64,000 nucleotides of DNA from Arthrobacter sp. zg-Y238 (GCF_024385525.1 NZ_JANFLU010000011.1:372001-436000), one strand, 5' to 3'; positions 27,824-38,374 are shown, counted from the stretch's first letter. Numbers and translations are program-made. Notes: generated from the letters alone by a model not told the origin.

Positions 27824-28600
27824 TTAGAGGGAGCGGGCCAGGATGGCCTGCTTGACCTCTGAAATGGCCTTGGTGACCTGGATGCCGCGGGGGCAGGCTT
27901 CCGAGCAGTTGAAGGTGGTGCGGCAGCGCCACACGCCTTCCTTGTCGTTCAGGATCTCCAGGCGCATGTCTCCGGCGTCGTCACGCGAATCGAAGATGAA
28001 GCGGTGCGCATTGACGATGGCCGCCGGGCCGAAGTACTGGCCGTCGGTCCAGAAGACGGGGCAGGAGGACGTGCAAGCGGCGCAGAGGATGCACTTGGTG
28101 GTGTCGTCGAAGCGCTCACGGTCCTCGGCGGACTGCAGGCGTTCCTTCGTGGGTTCGTGGCCCTTGGTGACCAGGAACGGCATGATCTCGCGGTAGGACT
28201 GGAAGAACGGCTCCATGTCCACGATCAGGTCCTTTTCCACCGGCAGGCCCTTGATGGGCTCGACGAGGATGGGCTTGGACGTGTCCAGGTCCTTCAGCAG
28301 GGTCTTGCAGGCCAGGCGGTTGCGGCCGTTGATGCGCATGGCATCGGAGCCGCAGACGCCGTGGGCACAGGAACGGCGGAACGAAACCGAGCCGTCGTGC
28401 TCCCACTTGACCTTGTGCAGCGCATCCAGCACGCGGTCCGTGCCGTACATGGTCAGCTTCCACTCATCCCAGTAGGCTTCGTCGGAAACCTCGGGGTTGT
28501 AGCGACGGACCTTCAGGGTGATCTCGAACGAGGGGATCTCTCCGCCGATTGACTCGGGGAGCTCTACCTTTGAGGCCGGCTCGGCGATTTCGGTTGTCAT
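27824..28600 (-). CDS. sdhB: Succinate dehydrogenase iron-sulfur subunit
   Basis: 258 residues. The [2Fe-2S] cluster ligands are in FRRSCAHGVCGSDA and the later CKTLL. The C-terminal half carries the [4Fe-4S] motif CILCAACTSSCPV and the [3Fe-4S] ligands in CRTTFNCSEACPRGI. Electrons pass from SdhA FAD through these clusters to quinone. It is the last gene of sdhCDAB; its start shares one base with the sdhA stop. Confidence 0.97.
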   Translation of the reverse strand: MTTEIAEPASKVELPESIGGEIPSFEITLKVRRYNPEVSDEAYWDEWKLTMYGTDRVLDALHKVKWEHDGSVSFRRSCAHGVCGSDAMRINGRNRLACKTLLKDLDTSKPILVEPIKGLPVEKDLIVDMEPFFQSYREIMPFLVTKGHEPTKERLQSAEDRERFDDTTKCILCAACTSSCPVFWTDGQYFGPAAIVNAHRFIFDSRDDAGDMRLEILNDKEGVWRCRTTFNCSEACPRGIQVTKAISEVKQAILARSL

Positions 28601-30366
28601 TAGTACTTCCTCACCATCGGCTCGTAGCGCGTGAAAATGACCGGCTTGGTGTCCAACCGGATGCCGGCGGTGTGCTCGGTATTCTCGGCTTCGTCAACCT
28701 TGTAGGCCATCGAATGCTTCATGAAGTTCTCGTCATCGCGCTCCGGGAAGTCCTCGCGGAAGTGTCCGCCGCGGGATTCGGTGCGGTGCAGGGCGGCAAC
28801 GCTCATGACCTTTGCCAGTTCCAGGAGGAAGCCAAGCTCCACGGCCTCGAGGAGGTCGAGGTTGAAGCGCTTGCCCTTATCCTGGACGCTGATTTTCTGG
28901 TACCGCTCCTCGAAGGAGGCGATGTCCGCCAGAACCTGCTGGATGGTTTCCGCGGTGCGGAACACCTGCATGTTCAGGTCCATGGTGTTCTGCAGGTCGC
29001 GGCGGATTTCGGAGACACGCTCGGTGCCTTCGGAGTTGCGCACGTGGTCCAGCAGGTTGACCGTGTCCAGCTCGGAGTTCTCCGGCAGGTCGACAAAGTC
29101 GGCGGTCAGGGCGTATTCGGCAGCGTAGATGCCGGCCCGCTTGCCGAAGACGTTGATGTCCAGCAGGGAGTTGGTGCCCAGCCGGTTGGAGCCGTGTACG
29201 GACACGCAGGCAACTTCGCCGGCCGCATACAGCCCGGGGATCACCGTGTCGTTGTCCTGGAGTACCTCGGCCTTGATGTTGGTGGGAATGCCGCCCATCA
29301 CGTAGTGCGCCGTCGGGAACACCGGCACCGGTTCGGTGTAGGGCTCCACACCGAGGTAGGTGCGGGCGAACTCCGTGATGTCCGGAAGCTTCGCATCGAT
29401 GTGCGCCGGTTCCAGGTGCGTCAGGTCCAGCAGGACGTAATCCTTGTTCGGGCCGCAGCCGCGTCCTTCGCGTACCTCGTTGGCCATGGAACGGGCCACG
29501 ATGTCACGCGGCGCGAGGTCCTTGATGGTGGGGGCGTAGCGCTCCATGAAGCGTTCACCCTCGGAATTGCGGAGGATGGCGCCTTCGCCGCGTGCGGCTT
29601 CGGAGAGGAGGATCCCCAGCCCGGCCAGGCCGGTCGGGTGGAACTGGATGAACTCCATGTCTTCCAGGGGAATGCCGCGGCGGAACGCGATGCCCATGCC
29701 GTCACCGGTGAGGGTGTGTGCGTTGGACGTGGTCTTGTAGACCTTGCCGGCACCGCCGGAGGCGAACACGACGGACTTGGCCTGGAAGATGTGCAGCTCG
29801 CCGGTGGCGAGGTCATAGGAAATGACACCCGCAACCCGCTTCTGGCCGTCGGGGTCGACGACGGTGATGAGGTCCAGGACGTAGTACTCGTTGTAGAACT
29901 CAACGTTGTGCTTGACGCAGTTTTGGTAGAGCGTCTGCAGGATCATGTGGCCCGTGCGGTCTGCGGCGTAGCATGCACGGCGTACCGGTGCCTTGCCGTG
30001 GTCACGGGTGTGCCCGCCGAAGCGGCGCTGGTCGATGCGTCCTTCGGGCGTGCGGTTGAACGGCAGGCCCATCTTTTCCAGGTCCAGCACGGCGTCAATG
30101 GCTTCCTTGGCCATGACCTCGGCTGCATCCTGGTCCACCAGGTAGTCACCGCCCTTGACGGTGTCGAAGGTGTGCCATTCCCAGTTGTCTTCTTCGACGT
30201 TGGCCAGGGCCGCGCACATGCCGCCCTGTGCCGCACCGGTGTGGGAGCGGGTGGGGTACAGCTTGGTCAGTACCGCCGTACGGGCGCGCTGACCTGATTC
30301 GATGGCGGCACGCATACCGGCGCCGCCTGCGCCGACGATGACGACGTCGTACTTATGGACCTGCAT
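28600..30366 (-). CDS. sdhA: Succinate dehydrogenase flavoprotein subunit
   Basis: 588 residues. The FAD fold is [15 protein letters not shown] at the N terminus and the His that binds FAD covalently lies in SHTGAAQGG (about residue 42). The substrate site includes [12 protein letters not shown] near 385. It oxidises succinate to fumarate, linking the TCA cycle to the membrane quinone pool as part of complex II. The gene lies between sdhD and sdhB. Confidence 0.97.
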   Translation of the reverse strand: MQVHKYDVVIVGAGGAGMRAAIESGQRARTAVLTKLYPTRSHTGAAQGGMCAALANVEEDNWEWHTFDTVKGGDYLVDQDAAEVMAKEAIDAVLDLEKMGLPFNRTPEGRIDQRRFGGHTRDHGKAPVRRACYAADRTGHMILQTLYQNCVKHNVEFYNEYYVLDLITVVDPDGQKRVAGVISYDLATGELHIFQAKSVVFASGGAGKVYKTTSNAHTLTGDGMGIAFRRGIPLEDMEFIQFHPTGLAGLGILLSEAARGEGAILRNSEGERFMERYAPTIKDLAPRDIVARSMANEVREGRGCGPNKDYVLLDLTHLEPAHIDAKLPDITEFARTYLGVEPYTEPVPVFPTAHYVMGGIPTNIKAEVLQDNDTVIPGLYAAGEVACVSVHGSNRLGTNSLLDINVFGKRAGIYAAEYALTADFVDLPENSELDTVNLLDHVRNSEGTERVSEIRRDLQNTMDLNMQVFRTAETIQQVLADIASFEERYQKISVQDKGKRFNLDLLEAVELGFLLELAKVMSVAALHRTESRGGHFREDFPERDDENFMKHSMAYKVDEAENTEHTAGIRLDTKPVIFTRYEPMVRKY

Positions 30367-30434
30367 AGCAGATGCTCTTTCTGTTGAAACTACTAGAAAT
30401 TCGTGGGCGTACCCGTGGTTGTCCTGCGCCGGCC

Positions 30435-30917
30435 TTAGCTGGCGCCGCAGAACTCCTGGAGCGTCTCAGTCGAGGCGCCTGCAAGGCAGGGGTCAAAGGT
30501 GAAGATCACCAGGGTGCCGAGCACGATGATCACGAAGGTCGCGACATAGAGGACAGTCTTGAGCCACATGCGGGTGGCCTTCTTGTCTGCGTAGTCGTTG
30601 ATGATGACGCGGACGCCGTTGGTGCCGTGAAGCATGGCCAGCCACAGCATGACCAGATCCCAGACCTGCCACAGCGGGCTTGCCCACTTGCCGGCAACGA
30701 AGCCGAAGTCAACGGCGTGGATGCCGTCGCCCAGGACCAGGTTCATAAACAGGTGCGTGAAGATCAGGACAACAAGGATCACGCCGGAGACGCGCATGAA
30801 CAGCCACGCAAGCATTTCAAAGTTGCCGCGGCCCGAGGAGTTGCGCGTGTAGCGCGGGGCGATGCGTCCTGAACGGGGTGCTTCGAGGGCGTGCGCTTCG
30901 TTAGTAGATGTGCTCAT
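30435..30917 (-). CDS. sdhD: Succinate dehydrogenase membrane anchor subunit
   Basis: 160 residues. Three membrane segments are visible, about residues 38-60, 84-102 and 119-141. The His in [10 protein letters not shown] and the [14 protein letters not shown] segment after helix 2 are typical heme b/quinone-site features. The N-terminal 30 residues are hydrophilic. It starts 7 nt after the sdhC stop and pairs with SdhC to anchor SdhAB. Confidence 0.92.
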   Translation of the reverse strand: MSTSTNEAHALEAPRSGRIAPRYTRNSSGRGNFEMLAWLFMRVSGVILVVLIFTHLFMNLVLGDGIHAVDFGFVAGKWASPLWQVWDLVMLWLAMLHGTNGVRVIINDYADKKATRMWLKTVLYVATFVIIVLGTLVIFTFDPCLAGASTETLQEFCGAS

Positions 30918-30923
30918 TGGTTA

Positions 30924-31301
30924 TTAACCCCCGAAGACGTTGGGCAGGTGGCGAATGGAGAAGCCGATAACCGTAACGGCCCACAGGGCAACAACGCCCC
31001 AGAGCATCTGGCGCTGGTACTTGGGCCCCTTCTTCCAGAAGTCGATCAGGACTACACGCAGGCCGTTGAAGGCATGGAACACAATCGCCGCAACGAGACC
31101 AAGCTCGCCGAGGCCCATAATCGGGTTCTTGTAGGATTCGATCACCACGTTGTAGGCCTCCGGCGAAACTCGCACCAAAGAGGTATCCAGAACATGGACC
31201 AAAAGGAAGAAGAAGATCGCCACGCCGGTGATACGGTGCACAACCCACGACCATTGGCCCTCACGGCCACGGTAGAGAGTGCCTGCTGGTAACTTCGACA
31301 C
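30924..31301 (-). CDS. sdhC: Succinate dehydrogenase cytochrome b556 subunit
   Basis: 125 residues from GTG 31301, chosen because GGGAGG lies about 8 nt upstream. Three membrane helices are seen. The N-terminal motif WSWVVHRITGVAIFFFLLVHVLD contains the SdhC HRxTG signature, with His residues for heme b, and FHAFNGLRVVLID is the second signature. It is the first gene of the operon sdhC-sdhD-sdhA-sdhB; a longer in-frame reading from 31388 runs into the promoter and is rejected. Confidence 0.93.
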   Translation of the reverse strand: MSKLPAGTLYRGREGQWSWVVHRITGVAIFFFLLVHVLDTSLVRVSPEAYNVVIESYKNPIMGLGELGLVAAIVFHAFNGLRVVLIDFWKKGPKYQRQMLWGVVALWAVTVIGFSIRHLPNVFGG

Positions 31302-31388
31302 TGAATTTTCCTCCCTGCATCGCAGCGGCGTTAGCGCGTGTTCCACGCAGTGATGACGCCGGTGCGACAGCGATATAAGCTCTACCAT

Positions 31389-31417
31389 AATCTAGGCTGA
31401 CGTGACCGGGGTTTCAA
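31389..31417 (-). promoter_or_regulatory. sigma70-type promoter of sdhCDAB
   Basis: On the minus strand TTGAAA (31417-31412) and TAGATT (31394-31389) are separated by exactly 17 nt. The start point should be near 31382, giving an 80-nt leader to the sdhC GTG. Confidence 0.75.
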
Positions 31418-31434
31418 TTTAGGTTCGCCTATGG

Positions 31435-31450
31435 TGTGACGCTGATTACA
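31435..31450 (-). promoter_or_regulatory. CRP/GlxR-like site upstream of sdhC
   Basis: TGTGA-N6-TTACA matches the CRP-family consensus TGTGA-N6-TCACA at 9 of 10 positions. Its centre lies about 60 nt upstream of the predicted sdh start, close to the class I activator position. GlxR control of sdh is established in Corynebacterium glutamicum; use here is inference. Confidence 0.6.
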
Positions 31451-31526
31451 TTGAATCGGCGCTGAAAAGGCTGTAGCGGGGCCGCTTCCTGAAGTTCGCC
31501 GGCAGGCTGGGCTAATCTTGGCTGTG

Positions 31527-32666
31527 ATGAGTAACGAAAAGCCACAAGCCGCCCCTGCGTCCGCCGTTCTTGACCGTTTTTACGGGGTCATCCCGGCGGG
31601 CGGCGTCGGTACGCGCCTTTGGCCTCTTTCCCGGGCGGCCGCACCCAAGTTCCTGCACGACCTGACAGGGTCGGGCTCCACGCTGATCCGGGCCACCTAC
31701 GAGCGCCTGAGCCCGCTCAGCGGAGACCGCGTCATGGTAGTGACCGGGGCCGTGCACCGGCAGGCCGTGCGGCAGCAGCTGCCCGAAATCTCCAATAAGA
31801 ACCTGGTCCTGGAACTCGAGCCGAAGGATTCGGCCGCAGCGATCGGCCTTGCCGCGGCGATCCTTTACAAGCGGGATCCGCAGATCATCATGGGGTCCTT
31901 CGCCGCAGACCAGGTCATTGCTCCCGTGGAGGTCTTCCAGGCCGCCGTCCGGGAAGCCGTGCACACCGCAGCGCAGGGATATATCGTCACCATCGGCATC
32001 GAACCCACGCACCCGTCCACCGGTTTCGGTTATATCCGTGCCGGTGAGCAGCTGCGGGTTGCCGGCGCACCGAGCGCACGCTCCGTGGTCGAGTTCGTGG
32101 AGAAACCGTCCGCGGATGTTGCGCAGACGTACCTGGACAGCGGCAGCTACAGCTGGAACGCCGGCATGTTCGTGGCCCCGGTGGATCTGATGCTCAAGCA
32201 CCTGGAAGCCAATGAGCCGGTGCTCTACGCCGGCCTGATGGAAATTGCGGACGCCTGGGACACCACCCGACGCCGCGAAGTGGTCCGCCGCGTCTGGCCC
32301 TCGCTGCCCAAGATTGCCATTGACTATGCCGTCGCTGAACCGGCGGCGGCAGCAGGTGACGTCGCAATGATCCCGGGTGCGTTCAGCTGGGATGATGTCG
32401 GCGACTTCGCCGCGATCGGCCGCCTGAACCCCGCAGCGGAAAACAGCAACCTGACGGTCATGGGCGAGGGTGCCCGCGTCTACTCCGAAAACGCCACCGG
32501 AATAGTCGTCTCCGATACCAAGCGTGTCATTGCGCTGATCGGGATTGAGGACGTCGTCATCGTGGACACTCCCGACGCCCTGCTGGTGACCACCAAGGAA
32601 CACGCGCAGGAAGTCAAGAAGGCCGTGGAACACCTGAAGGCCAGCGGCGACACCGACGTCCTGTAG
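31527..32666 (+). CDS. manC: Mannose-1-phosphate guanylyltransferase
   Basis: 379 residues from the ATG at 31527; TAATCT (31513-31518) lies 8 nt before it, indicating a leaderless mRNA. The pyrophosphorylase motif is FYGVIPAGGVGTRLWPLSR, followed by PKFLHDLTGSGSTLI, FAADQVI, FVEKPS and GAFSWDDVGDF. It makes GDP-mannose from mannose-1-phosphate and GTP for glycans and mannosylated lipids. No C-terminal isomerase domain is present, so it is a monofunctional enzyme. It is divergent from sdhC. Confidence 0.93.
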   Translation: MSNEKPQAAPASAVLDRFYGVIPAGGVGTRLWPLSRAAAPKFLHDLTGSGSTLIRATYERLSPLSGDRVMVVTGAVHRQAVRQQLPEISNKNLVLELEPKDSAAAIGLAAAILYKRDPQIIMGSFAADQVIAPVEVFQAAVREAVHTAAQGYIVTIGIEPTHPSTGFGYIRAGEQLRVAGAPSARSVVEFVEKPSADVAQTYLDSGSYSWNAGMFVAPVDLMLKHLEANEPVLYAGLMEIADAWDTTRRREVVRRVWPSLPKIAIDYAVAEPAAAAGDVAMIPGAFSWDDVGDFAAIGRLNPAAENSNLTVMGEGARVYSENATGIVVSDTKRVIALIGIEDVVIVDTPDALLVTTKEHAQEVKKAVEHLKASGDTDVL

Positions 32667-32751
32667 GCGGTCCGCCGAACACCGTCACGCGGCGTCGTTT
32701 CCGGTGCCGCACATTCCCGCTTTGGCTCCGGAATTGGCTAACCTTGAGGTT

Positions 32752-33957
32752 GTGCAGACTATCCCTTTGAGCAATTCGCCAATCCCCTCAATACGGGGGA
32801 GTGTGGCGCCGCTCATGGACGGATTGATTGAGTTCCGGCGGGACCTCCACTCGCATCCCGAGCTCTCGCATAAGGAATTCCGTACTACCGACCGCATTGT
32901 CGAAGCCCTGGAGCATGCGGGCCTGACACCCAAACGGCTCGAAAACACGGGCGTTGTGGTGGACATCGGCGAAGGTCCCGTCCGGCTGGCGGTCCGGGCG
33001 GATATCGATGCCCTTCCCGTGTTGGAGGAGACCGGGCTGCCGTACGCCTCGGAGAACACCGGCATAGCCCACGCCTGCGGCCATGACATCCACACCACGG
33101 TGATGCTTGGCGTAGCCAAGGTGCTTGCAGGGTTCGACGCCGCCGGTGAGCTGGGCGGACGGGTGCGCGTGATTTTCCAGCCGGCGGAAGAAGTGATGCC
33201 GGGCGGCGCCCTCTCGGTGATCGAGCAGGGGGCCCTGGACGGCGTGCCGCGCGTCCTGGCCCTGCACTGCGACCCCCGGGTGGACGTGGGGCAGGTCGGC
33301 ACCCGCATCGGTGCGATTACCTCGGCGTCCGACACCATCCGGATCGAACTCAGCGGCCGCGGCGGGCATACCTCCCGCCCGCACCTGACCGAGGACCTGG
33401 TCTTCGCGCTGGCCGAGATCGCAGTCAGTGTTCCGGCCGTGCTCTCCCGCCGCATCGATGTGCGCAGCGGAGTTTCCGTGGTGTGGGGCCAGATGCACGC
33501 GGGTTCCGCGCCCAATGCCATTCCCGGACACGGATTCATGGCCGGCACCATGCGCTGCCTCGACGCCGAAGCCTGGCATGCCGCCGGGGAGCTGCTGGAC
33601 AAGGTGGTGCGGGAAATCGCGGCGCCGTTCGGCGTCGACGTGCACCTGGAGCACATCCGCGGCGTTCCCCCGGTTATTAACGCCGACGCCGAGATCAGCC
33701 TGATCGAGGCGGCGGCCCGCGCCGAACTGGGCGAAGACGCCGTTGTGCTGGCCCCGCAGTCGATGGGCGGGGAGGACTTCGCCTGGATGACGCAGGCGGT
33801 GCCGGGCGCCCTGATGCGGCTCGGCACCCGCTCGCCCGGCGGGGAAACGTTCGATCTGCACCGTGGAGACTACAACCCGGATGAACGGGCAATCAGCTGC
33901 GGCGTAAGCGTGATGGCAGCCGCCGCCCTCCGCGCCGCACGGGGCCTGCGGCACTGA
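32752..33957 (+). CDS. M20-family amidohydrolase (N-acyl-amino-acid / IAA-conjugate hydrolase-like)
   Basis: 401 residues from GTG 32752; TAACCT at 32739-32744 lies 7 nt upstream, so a leaderless mRNA is likely. Binuclear-metal motifs: FRRDLHSHPELSHKE, ACGHDIHTTVMLGVAKVL with His ligands, and FQPAEEVMPGGALS with the catalytic Glu. QSMGGEDFAWM near the C terminus supplies another ligand. It hydrolyses the amide of N-acyl amino acids or hippurate-like compounds; the exact substrate is unknown. It follows manC by 85 nt but appears separately transcribed. Confidence 0.92.
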   Translation: MQTIPLSNSPIPSIRGSVAPLMDGLIEFRRDLHSHPELSHKEFRTTDRIVEALEHAGLTPKRLENTGVVVDIGEGPVRLAVRADIDALPVLEETGLPYASENTGIAHACGHDIHTTVMLGVAKVLAGFDAAGELGGRVRVIFQPAEEVMPGGALSVIEQGALDGVPRVLALHCDPRVDVGQVGTRIGAITSASDTIRIELSGRGGHTSRPHLTEDLVFALAEIAVSVPAVLSRRIDVRSGVSVVWGQMHAGSAPNAIPGHGFMAGTMRCLDAEAWHAAGELLDKVVREIAAPFGVDVHLEHIRGVPPVINADAEISLIEAAARAELGEDAVVLAPQSMGGEDFAWMTQAVPGALMRLGTRSPGGETFDLHRGDYNPDERAISCGVSVMAAAALRAARGLRH

Positions 33958-34248
33958 CTGCGCATCGCCCGTTCCACCTCGTTGGGGCTGCGTAACCTGG
34001 CGACACAATCCGGCCGGCAAGCTGCGCAGGGAACCGGCCGGGACCATAGCAGTCCGGTCCCGGCCGGAAGTTCCCATTTGATAACAACATGTAAACAATG
34101 TTCCACCAGCACCGAATTTGGATTTGGTGTTGCCTCCGACACACTATGGTTATGTTGCTGCGGTCCAACGACGGACGGAGCGCTGCGCCACGCGCTGCAC
34201 CTTTAAAGGGCACCGTTCGGCGAAAACCATTTCTTTTCTGGAGGAACA

Positions 34249-35337
34249 TTGAAGAATTACCCGCGCAGCTTTAAGCGCAACGCAGGCGTCTCCGCCGCCA
34301 TGCTCGGCGTCTCAGCTCTCCTGCTTTCCGGCTGCGGTGCTGCACCGGAAGAGGAAGAAGGCGGCTCCGAAGCAGCCAACAGCGACTTCACCGGCTGCAT
34401 TGTCTCCGACGCCGGTGGCTGGGATGACCGCTCCTTCAACCAGTCCAGCTACGAAGGCCTGATGGCTGCGAAGGATTCGCTGGGCATCGAGACCCGCGAC
34501 GCCGAGTCCCAGGCTCCCACCGACTTCACGAACAACGTTGACAGCATGGTCCAGGCCGGCTGCGACCTGACCGTGACCGTCGGCTTCCTGCTTTCCGACG
34601 CCACGAAGGCCGCCGCCGAAGCGAACCCCGACGTGAACTTCGCGATCGTCGATGACAACGCGATCGAGCTCGACAACGTCAAGCCGATCATCTACGACAC
34701 GGCCCAGGCTGCCTTCCTTGCCGGCTACGTCGCTGCAGGCTCGTCCGAGACCGGCACCGTCGCTACCTACGGCGGCATGAACATCCCCACCGTGACCATC
34801 TTCATGGAGGGCTTCGCCCAGGGTGTTGAGTACTTCAACAAGGAGAACGGTGCCGACGTCAAGGTCCTCGGCGCAGACTCCTTCGTCGACAGCTTCGACA
34901 ACCGTGCCGCAGGCAAGACCCTGACGCAGAACTTCATCAACGAAGGCGCCGACGTCATCATGCCCGTCGCCGGTCCGGTTGGCCTGGGCACCATGGAAGC
35001 AGTGGTCGAGGCCAACGAAGGCGGCAAGAACGTCCGCGCCGTCTGGGTTGACTCCGACGGATACGAGACAGCTGAAATCGGCAAGGAATTCATCCTGACC
35101 TCGGTCATGAAGCTGATGGGCGACGCAGTCGAGGATGTCATCACCGAGTCCGTTGATGACAACTTCAGCGCCGAGCCGTACGTGGGCACCCTGGAGAACG
35201 GCGGCGTTGACCTGGCGCCGTTCCACGACCAGGAGGCCAACGTCCCCGAAGACGTCAAGTCCGCCGTCGAGGACCTGAAGGCCAAGATCATCTCCGGTGA
35301 GATCACGATCGAAGCCGAGTCCAGCCCGAAGCAGTAG
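34249..35337 (+). CDS. BMP-family nucleoside-binding lipoprotein
   Basis: 362 residues from TTG 34249 with GGAGG 4 nt upstream. The signal peptide ends in a lipobox (SALLLSGCGA, Cys about residue 29), so the protein is a membrane-anchored lipoprotein. It has the basic membrane protein/PnrA fold: GGWDDRSFNQSSYEGL, TVGFLLSDATKAAAEANPDVNFAIVDDN, AAFLAGYVAAGSSETG and an AVWVDSDGYE segment. This family binds nucleosides. It is the first gene of an operon with an ATPase, two permeases, cdd and deoA. Confidence 0.93.
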   Translation: MKNYPRSFKRNAGVSAAMLGVSALLLSGCGAAPEEEEGGSEAANSDFTGCIVSDAGGWDDRSFNQSSYEGLMAAKDSLGIETRDAESQAPTDFTNNVDSMVQAGCDLTVTVGFLLSDATKAAAEANPDVNFAIVDDNAIELDNVKPIIYDTAQAAFLAGYVAAGSSETGTVATYGGMNIPTVTIFMEGFAQGVEYFNKENGADVKVLGADSFVDSFDNRAAGKTLTQNFINEGADVIMPVAGPVGLGTMEAVVEANEGGKNVRAVWVDSDGYETAEIGKEFILTSVMKLMGDAVEDVITESVDDNFSAEPYVGTLENGGVDLAPFHDQEANVPEDVKSAVEDLKAKIISGEITIEAESSPKQ

Positions 35338-35355
35338 CAACGGGCGAACTGCCCT

Positions 35356-35408
35356 CAGACAACCGCCATGTCCCGCAGTAGAGACTGCTGGACATGGCGG
35401 TTTGTCTG
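35356..35408 (+). terminator. Long stem-loop between the BMP and ATPase genes
   Basis: An 18-bp stem with one bulged base (35356-35373 with 35390-35408) encloses an inner 5-bp hairpin (35375-35388). TTTGTCTG forms its 3' edge. It is probably a partial terminator or mRNA stabiliser that gives more binding protein than ATPase. Confidence 0.7.
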
Positions 35409-35465
35409 TGCCGGACAGCCCTACCTCCCACACAGCACTTTTTAGAACAGATTGGTTGGGGTTTT

Positions 35466-37028
35466 GTGAAACTCGAGCTTCAAGGCATCACCAAGCGATT
35501 CGGTTCGCTGGTAGCCAATGACCACATCGACCTCGTGGTCGAGCCGGGGCAGGTACACAGCCTGCTCGGCGAGAACGGCGCCGGTAAATCGACGCTGATG
35601 AACGTCCTCTACGGCCTCTACGAGCCGACCGAGGGACAGATCCTCATCGACGGGCGGCCGGTAACCTTCAACGGCCCTTCGGACGCCATGGCCGCAGGCA
35701 TCGGCATGGTGCACCAGCACTTCATGCTCGTACCGGTGTTTACTGTGGCCGAGAACGTGGCCTTGGGAAATGAAAAAACGCGGTTCGCCGGAATGCTGAA
35801 CCTGGACGACACCCGCCGCCGGATCCGGGAGATCTCGGACCAGTACGGGTTCGACGTCGATCCCGACGCTCTGGTGGAAGACCTGCCCGTCGGCGTCCAG
35901 CAGCGCGTGGAAATCATCAAGGCACTGATCCGGGACGCAGAAGTCCTGATCCTCGACGAACCGACCGCCGTCCTTACCCCGCGTGAAACAGACGAACTGC
36001 TGGGCATCATGCGCCAGCTCACCAGTGACGGCAAGGGCGTCGTCTTCATCTCGCACAAGCTGCGCGAGGTCAAGGCCGTTTCCGACGTCATCACGGTAAT
36101 CCGCCGCGGCAAGGTAGTCGGCTCCGCAGAGCCCAGCGCCGGCACCACCGAACTGGCAGCACTGATGGTGGGCCGTTCGGTCAGCCTGAGCCTGGACAAG
36201 GCTCCGGCCGTCCCGGGCGAAGAGACCTTCCGGGTGGAGAACCTCACGGTTCTCTCCGCGAGCGGCCAGCCGGTGGTTAACGGCCTGAGCTTCGGCATTG
36301 CCAAGGGTGAAATCCTGGCCGTCGCCGGTGTCCAGGGCAACGGCCAGACCGAGCTCACCGAAGCGGTCATGGGCCTGCAGGAACACGTGACCGGCTCCAT
36401 CAAGCTGGACGGACGGGAACTCGTGGGCATGAAGACCCACAGGATCATCGACGCCGGCGTCGGCTTCGTACCCGAGGACCGCAACGTTGACGGACTGGTC
36501 GGCACCTTCTCTGTTGCCGAGAACCTGGTCCTCAACCGCTATGACGAGCCGCCGTTTGCGCGCGGCCTGTCGATGAAGCCTGCAGTGGTCGGCGCCAACG
36601 CCGAGGAAAAGATCACCGAGTTCGATATCCGTACCCAGACTGCGGCGACGCCGGCGGGCACACTGTCCGGCGGTAACCAGCAGAAGGTGGTTATGGCCAG
36701 GGAACTGTCCCGGCCGCTCTCACTGTTCATCGCCAGCCAGCCCACCCGCGGGGTGGACGTTGGTTCCATCGAATTCCTGCACCGGCGGATCATCGCCGAA
36801 CGGGAAGCCGGCACGCCGGTGATGATCGTGTCCACCGAACTGGACGAGGTCCTCGAACTCGGGGACCGTATTGCCGTGCTGTACGGCGGCCGCCTGATGG
36901 GCATTGTGCCCGGCGGCACATCGCGGAACGTGCTGGGCCTGATGATGGCCGGCATGACCGCCGACGAGGCGCTGGCCCGAGAGGCCGCGCCCGAGGAAAA
37001 CCAAATTATTGAGGGAGGGGCGCAGTGA
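35466..37028 (+). CDS. Nucleoside ABC transporter ATP-binding protein (two ATPase domains)
   Basis: 520 residues from GTG 35466. The first domain has Walker [11 protein letters not shown], the BMP-transporter-specific [19 protein letters not shown], and Walker [12 protein letters not shown]; its signature region [12 protein letters not shown] lacks the usual SGG, as is common in this group. The second domain has a degenerate Walker A ([10 protein letters not shown]), the signature [12 protein letters not shown] and [11 protein letters not shown] in place of LDEP. It energises import with the two permeases that follow and a 4-nt GTGA overlap couples it to the first. Confidence 0.93.
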   Translation: MKLELQGITKRFGSLVANDHIDLVVEPGQVHSLLGENGAGKSTLMNVLYGLYEPTEGQILIDGRPVTFNGPSDAMAAGIGMVHQHFMLVPVFTVAENVALGNEKTRFAGMLNLDDTRRRIREISDQYGFDVDPDALVEDLPVGVQQRVEIIKALIRDAEVLILDEPTAVLTPRETDELLGIMRQLTSDGKGVVFISHKLREVKAVSDVITVIRRGKVVGSAEPSAGTTELAALMVGRSVSLSLDKAPAVPGEETFRVENLTVLSASGQPVVNGLSFGIAKGEILAVAGVQGNGQTELTEAVMGLQEHVTGSIKLDGRELVGMKTHRIIDAGVGFVPEDRNVDGLVGTFSVAENLVLNRYDEPPFARGLSMKPAVVGANAEEKITEFDIRTQTAATPAGTLSGGNQQKVVMARELSRPLSLFIASQPTRGVDVGSIEFLHRRIIAEREAGTPVMIVSTELDEVLELGDRIAVLYGGRLMGIVPGGTSRNVLGLMMAGMTADEALAREAAPEENQIIEGGAQ

Positions 37029-38374
37029 GCCCGGAAAAGTCCACCACTGGTGGGCCAGCACCAGACCGCAAGACTTCGGCTGCCGATGAGGCACGCCTCG
37101 AAGTAGCTGCGGAAACCGCCGGAGGCCAGCTGGCGCCGCCCGCCGCCGCCGTCGGCAGTACCATCACCCCGGAGACGGACACCCGTCGCGGCGTCCTCGA
37201 GCGGATCGTGACCGGAAACGGTCTGGTATCCGTCCTCGCCGTCCTGATGGCCCTGATTGTGGGCGGGGTGCTGATCGCCCTGACCAACGAGGAAGCCACT
37301 GAGGCAGCCGGCTACCTGTTCAACCGTCCCGGCGATTTCTTCGCCGCTGCCTGGGATGCGGCGGCCGGAGCGTACTACTCGCTCTTCCAGGGTTCGATCA
37401 TCAATCTGGAGGCCGAGACCTTCACCCGTGCGATCTACCCCCTCACCCAGACGCTGACCACCGCCACCCCGCTGATCTGCGCCGGCCTCGGCGTGGCGCT
37501 GGCGTTCCGTGCCGGCCTGTTCAACATCGGTGCGCAGGGGCAGATCATCATGGGTGCCACACTGGCGGCGTGGGTCGGGTTCACCTGGCAGCTGCCCGCA
37601 GTGCTGCACATCCTCCTGGTGATCATCGCCGGCCTGATCGGCGGAGCCATCTGGGCCGGTATTGCCGGCCTGCTGAAGGCCCGCACCGGTGCCCACGAGG
37701 TGATCGTCACGATCATGCTCAACTATGTGGCCATCCAACTGGTCGCGTTCCTGCTCTCCACTCCCGGTTTCCAGCGGGAGGGCAGCAACAACCCGATCAG
37801 CCCGCTGCTGGCTGACAGTGCCATGTTCCCCAAGCTGTTCGGCGCGGATTTCCGCCTGCACTGGGGCTTCATCCTGGCGATCGCGGCCACGGTCTTCGTA
37901 TGGTGGCTGCTCAACCGTTCCACCATCGGCTTCGAACTGCGTGCCGTGGGTGCCAACCCCGACGCCGCCCGGAACGCCGGTATCAGCACCACGAAGGGCT
38001 ACGTGGTGGTTATGCTCATCGCCGGCGCCCTGTCCGGCCTCGCCGGCGTGTCCCAGGTCTCCGGAACCGAGCGCGTTCTGACCACCGACGTGGCGGCCAG
38101 CTTCGGCTTTGACGCCATCACGGTGGCGCTGCTGGGCCGTTCGACGCCGTGGGGTACCTTCGCTGCCGGCCTCCTCTTCGGCGCTTTCCGCGCCGGGGGT
38201 GTCGCCATGCAGACCAACACCGGTACCAGCATCGACATTGTCCTGGTGGTCCAGTCCCTGATCGTGCTGTTCATTGCGGCCCCGCCGCTGGTGCGTTCGC
38301 TGTTCAGGATCCCGCCGCCCGGAGCCTTCCGCTCCACCCGCAAGCCCGCCGCAGCCGCCGGAGGAGCAGCATGA
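37025..38374 (+). CDS. Nucleoside ABC transporter permease (first)
   Basis: 449 residues from GTG 37025 (GTGA overlap with the ATPase). A charged N-terminal region of about 60 residues precedes roughly nine membrane segments. Landmarks of the BMP/ribose-type permease include [19 protein letters not shown] (about residue 161), [18 protein letters not shown] and the coupling-loop region [18 protein letters not shown] (about 300). It forms half of the import channel. Confidence 0.92.
   Translation: MSPEKSTTGGPAPDRKTSAADEARLEVAAETAGGQLAPPAAAVGSTITPETDTRRGVLERIVTGNGLVSVLAVLMALIVGGVLIALTNEEATEAAGYLFNRPGDFFAAAWDAAAGAYYSLFQGSIINLEAETFTRAIYPLTQTLTTATPLICAGLGVALAFRAGLFNIGAQGQIIMGATLAAWVGFTWQLPAVLHILLVIIAGLIGGAIWAGIAGLLKARTGAHEVIVTIMLNYVAIQLVAFLLSTPGFQREGSNNPISPLLADSAMFPKLFGADFRLHWGFILAIAATVFVWWLLNRSTIGFELRAVGANPDAARNAGISTTKGYVVVMLIAGALSGLAGVSQVSGTERVLTTDVAASFGFDAITVALLGRSTPWGTFAAGLLFGAFRAGGVAMQTNTGTSIDIVLVVQSLIVLFIAAPPLVRSLFRIPPPGAFRSTRKPAAAAGGAA

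Noticed and set aside
28549-30297. A 582-codon open frame opposite sdhA
   Set aside because: An antisense shadow of a clear sdhA gene; composition and lack of a start signal argue against it.
33958-34248. A 74-codon frame and an AACAT-N7-ATGTT repeat upstream of the BMP gene
   Set aside because: The frame has no start signal or motif. The 5-bp arms at 34086-34102 are too short to claim an operator; a TATGGT at 34145-34150 is only a possible -10.
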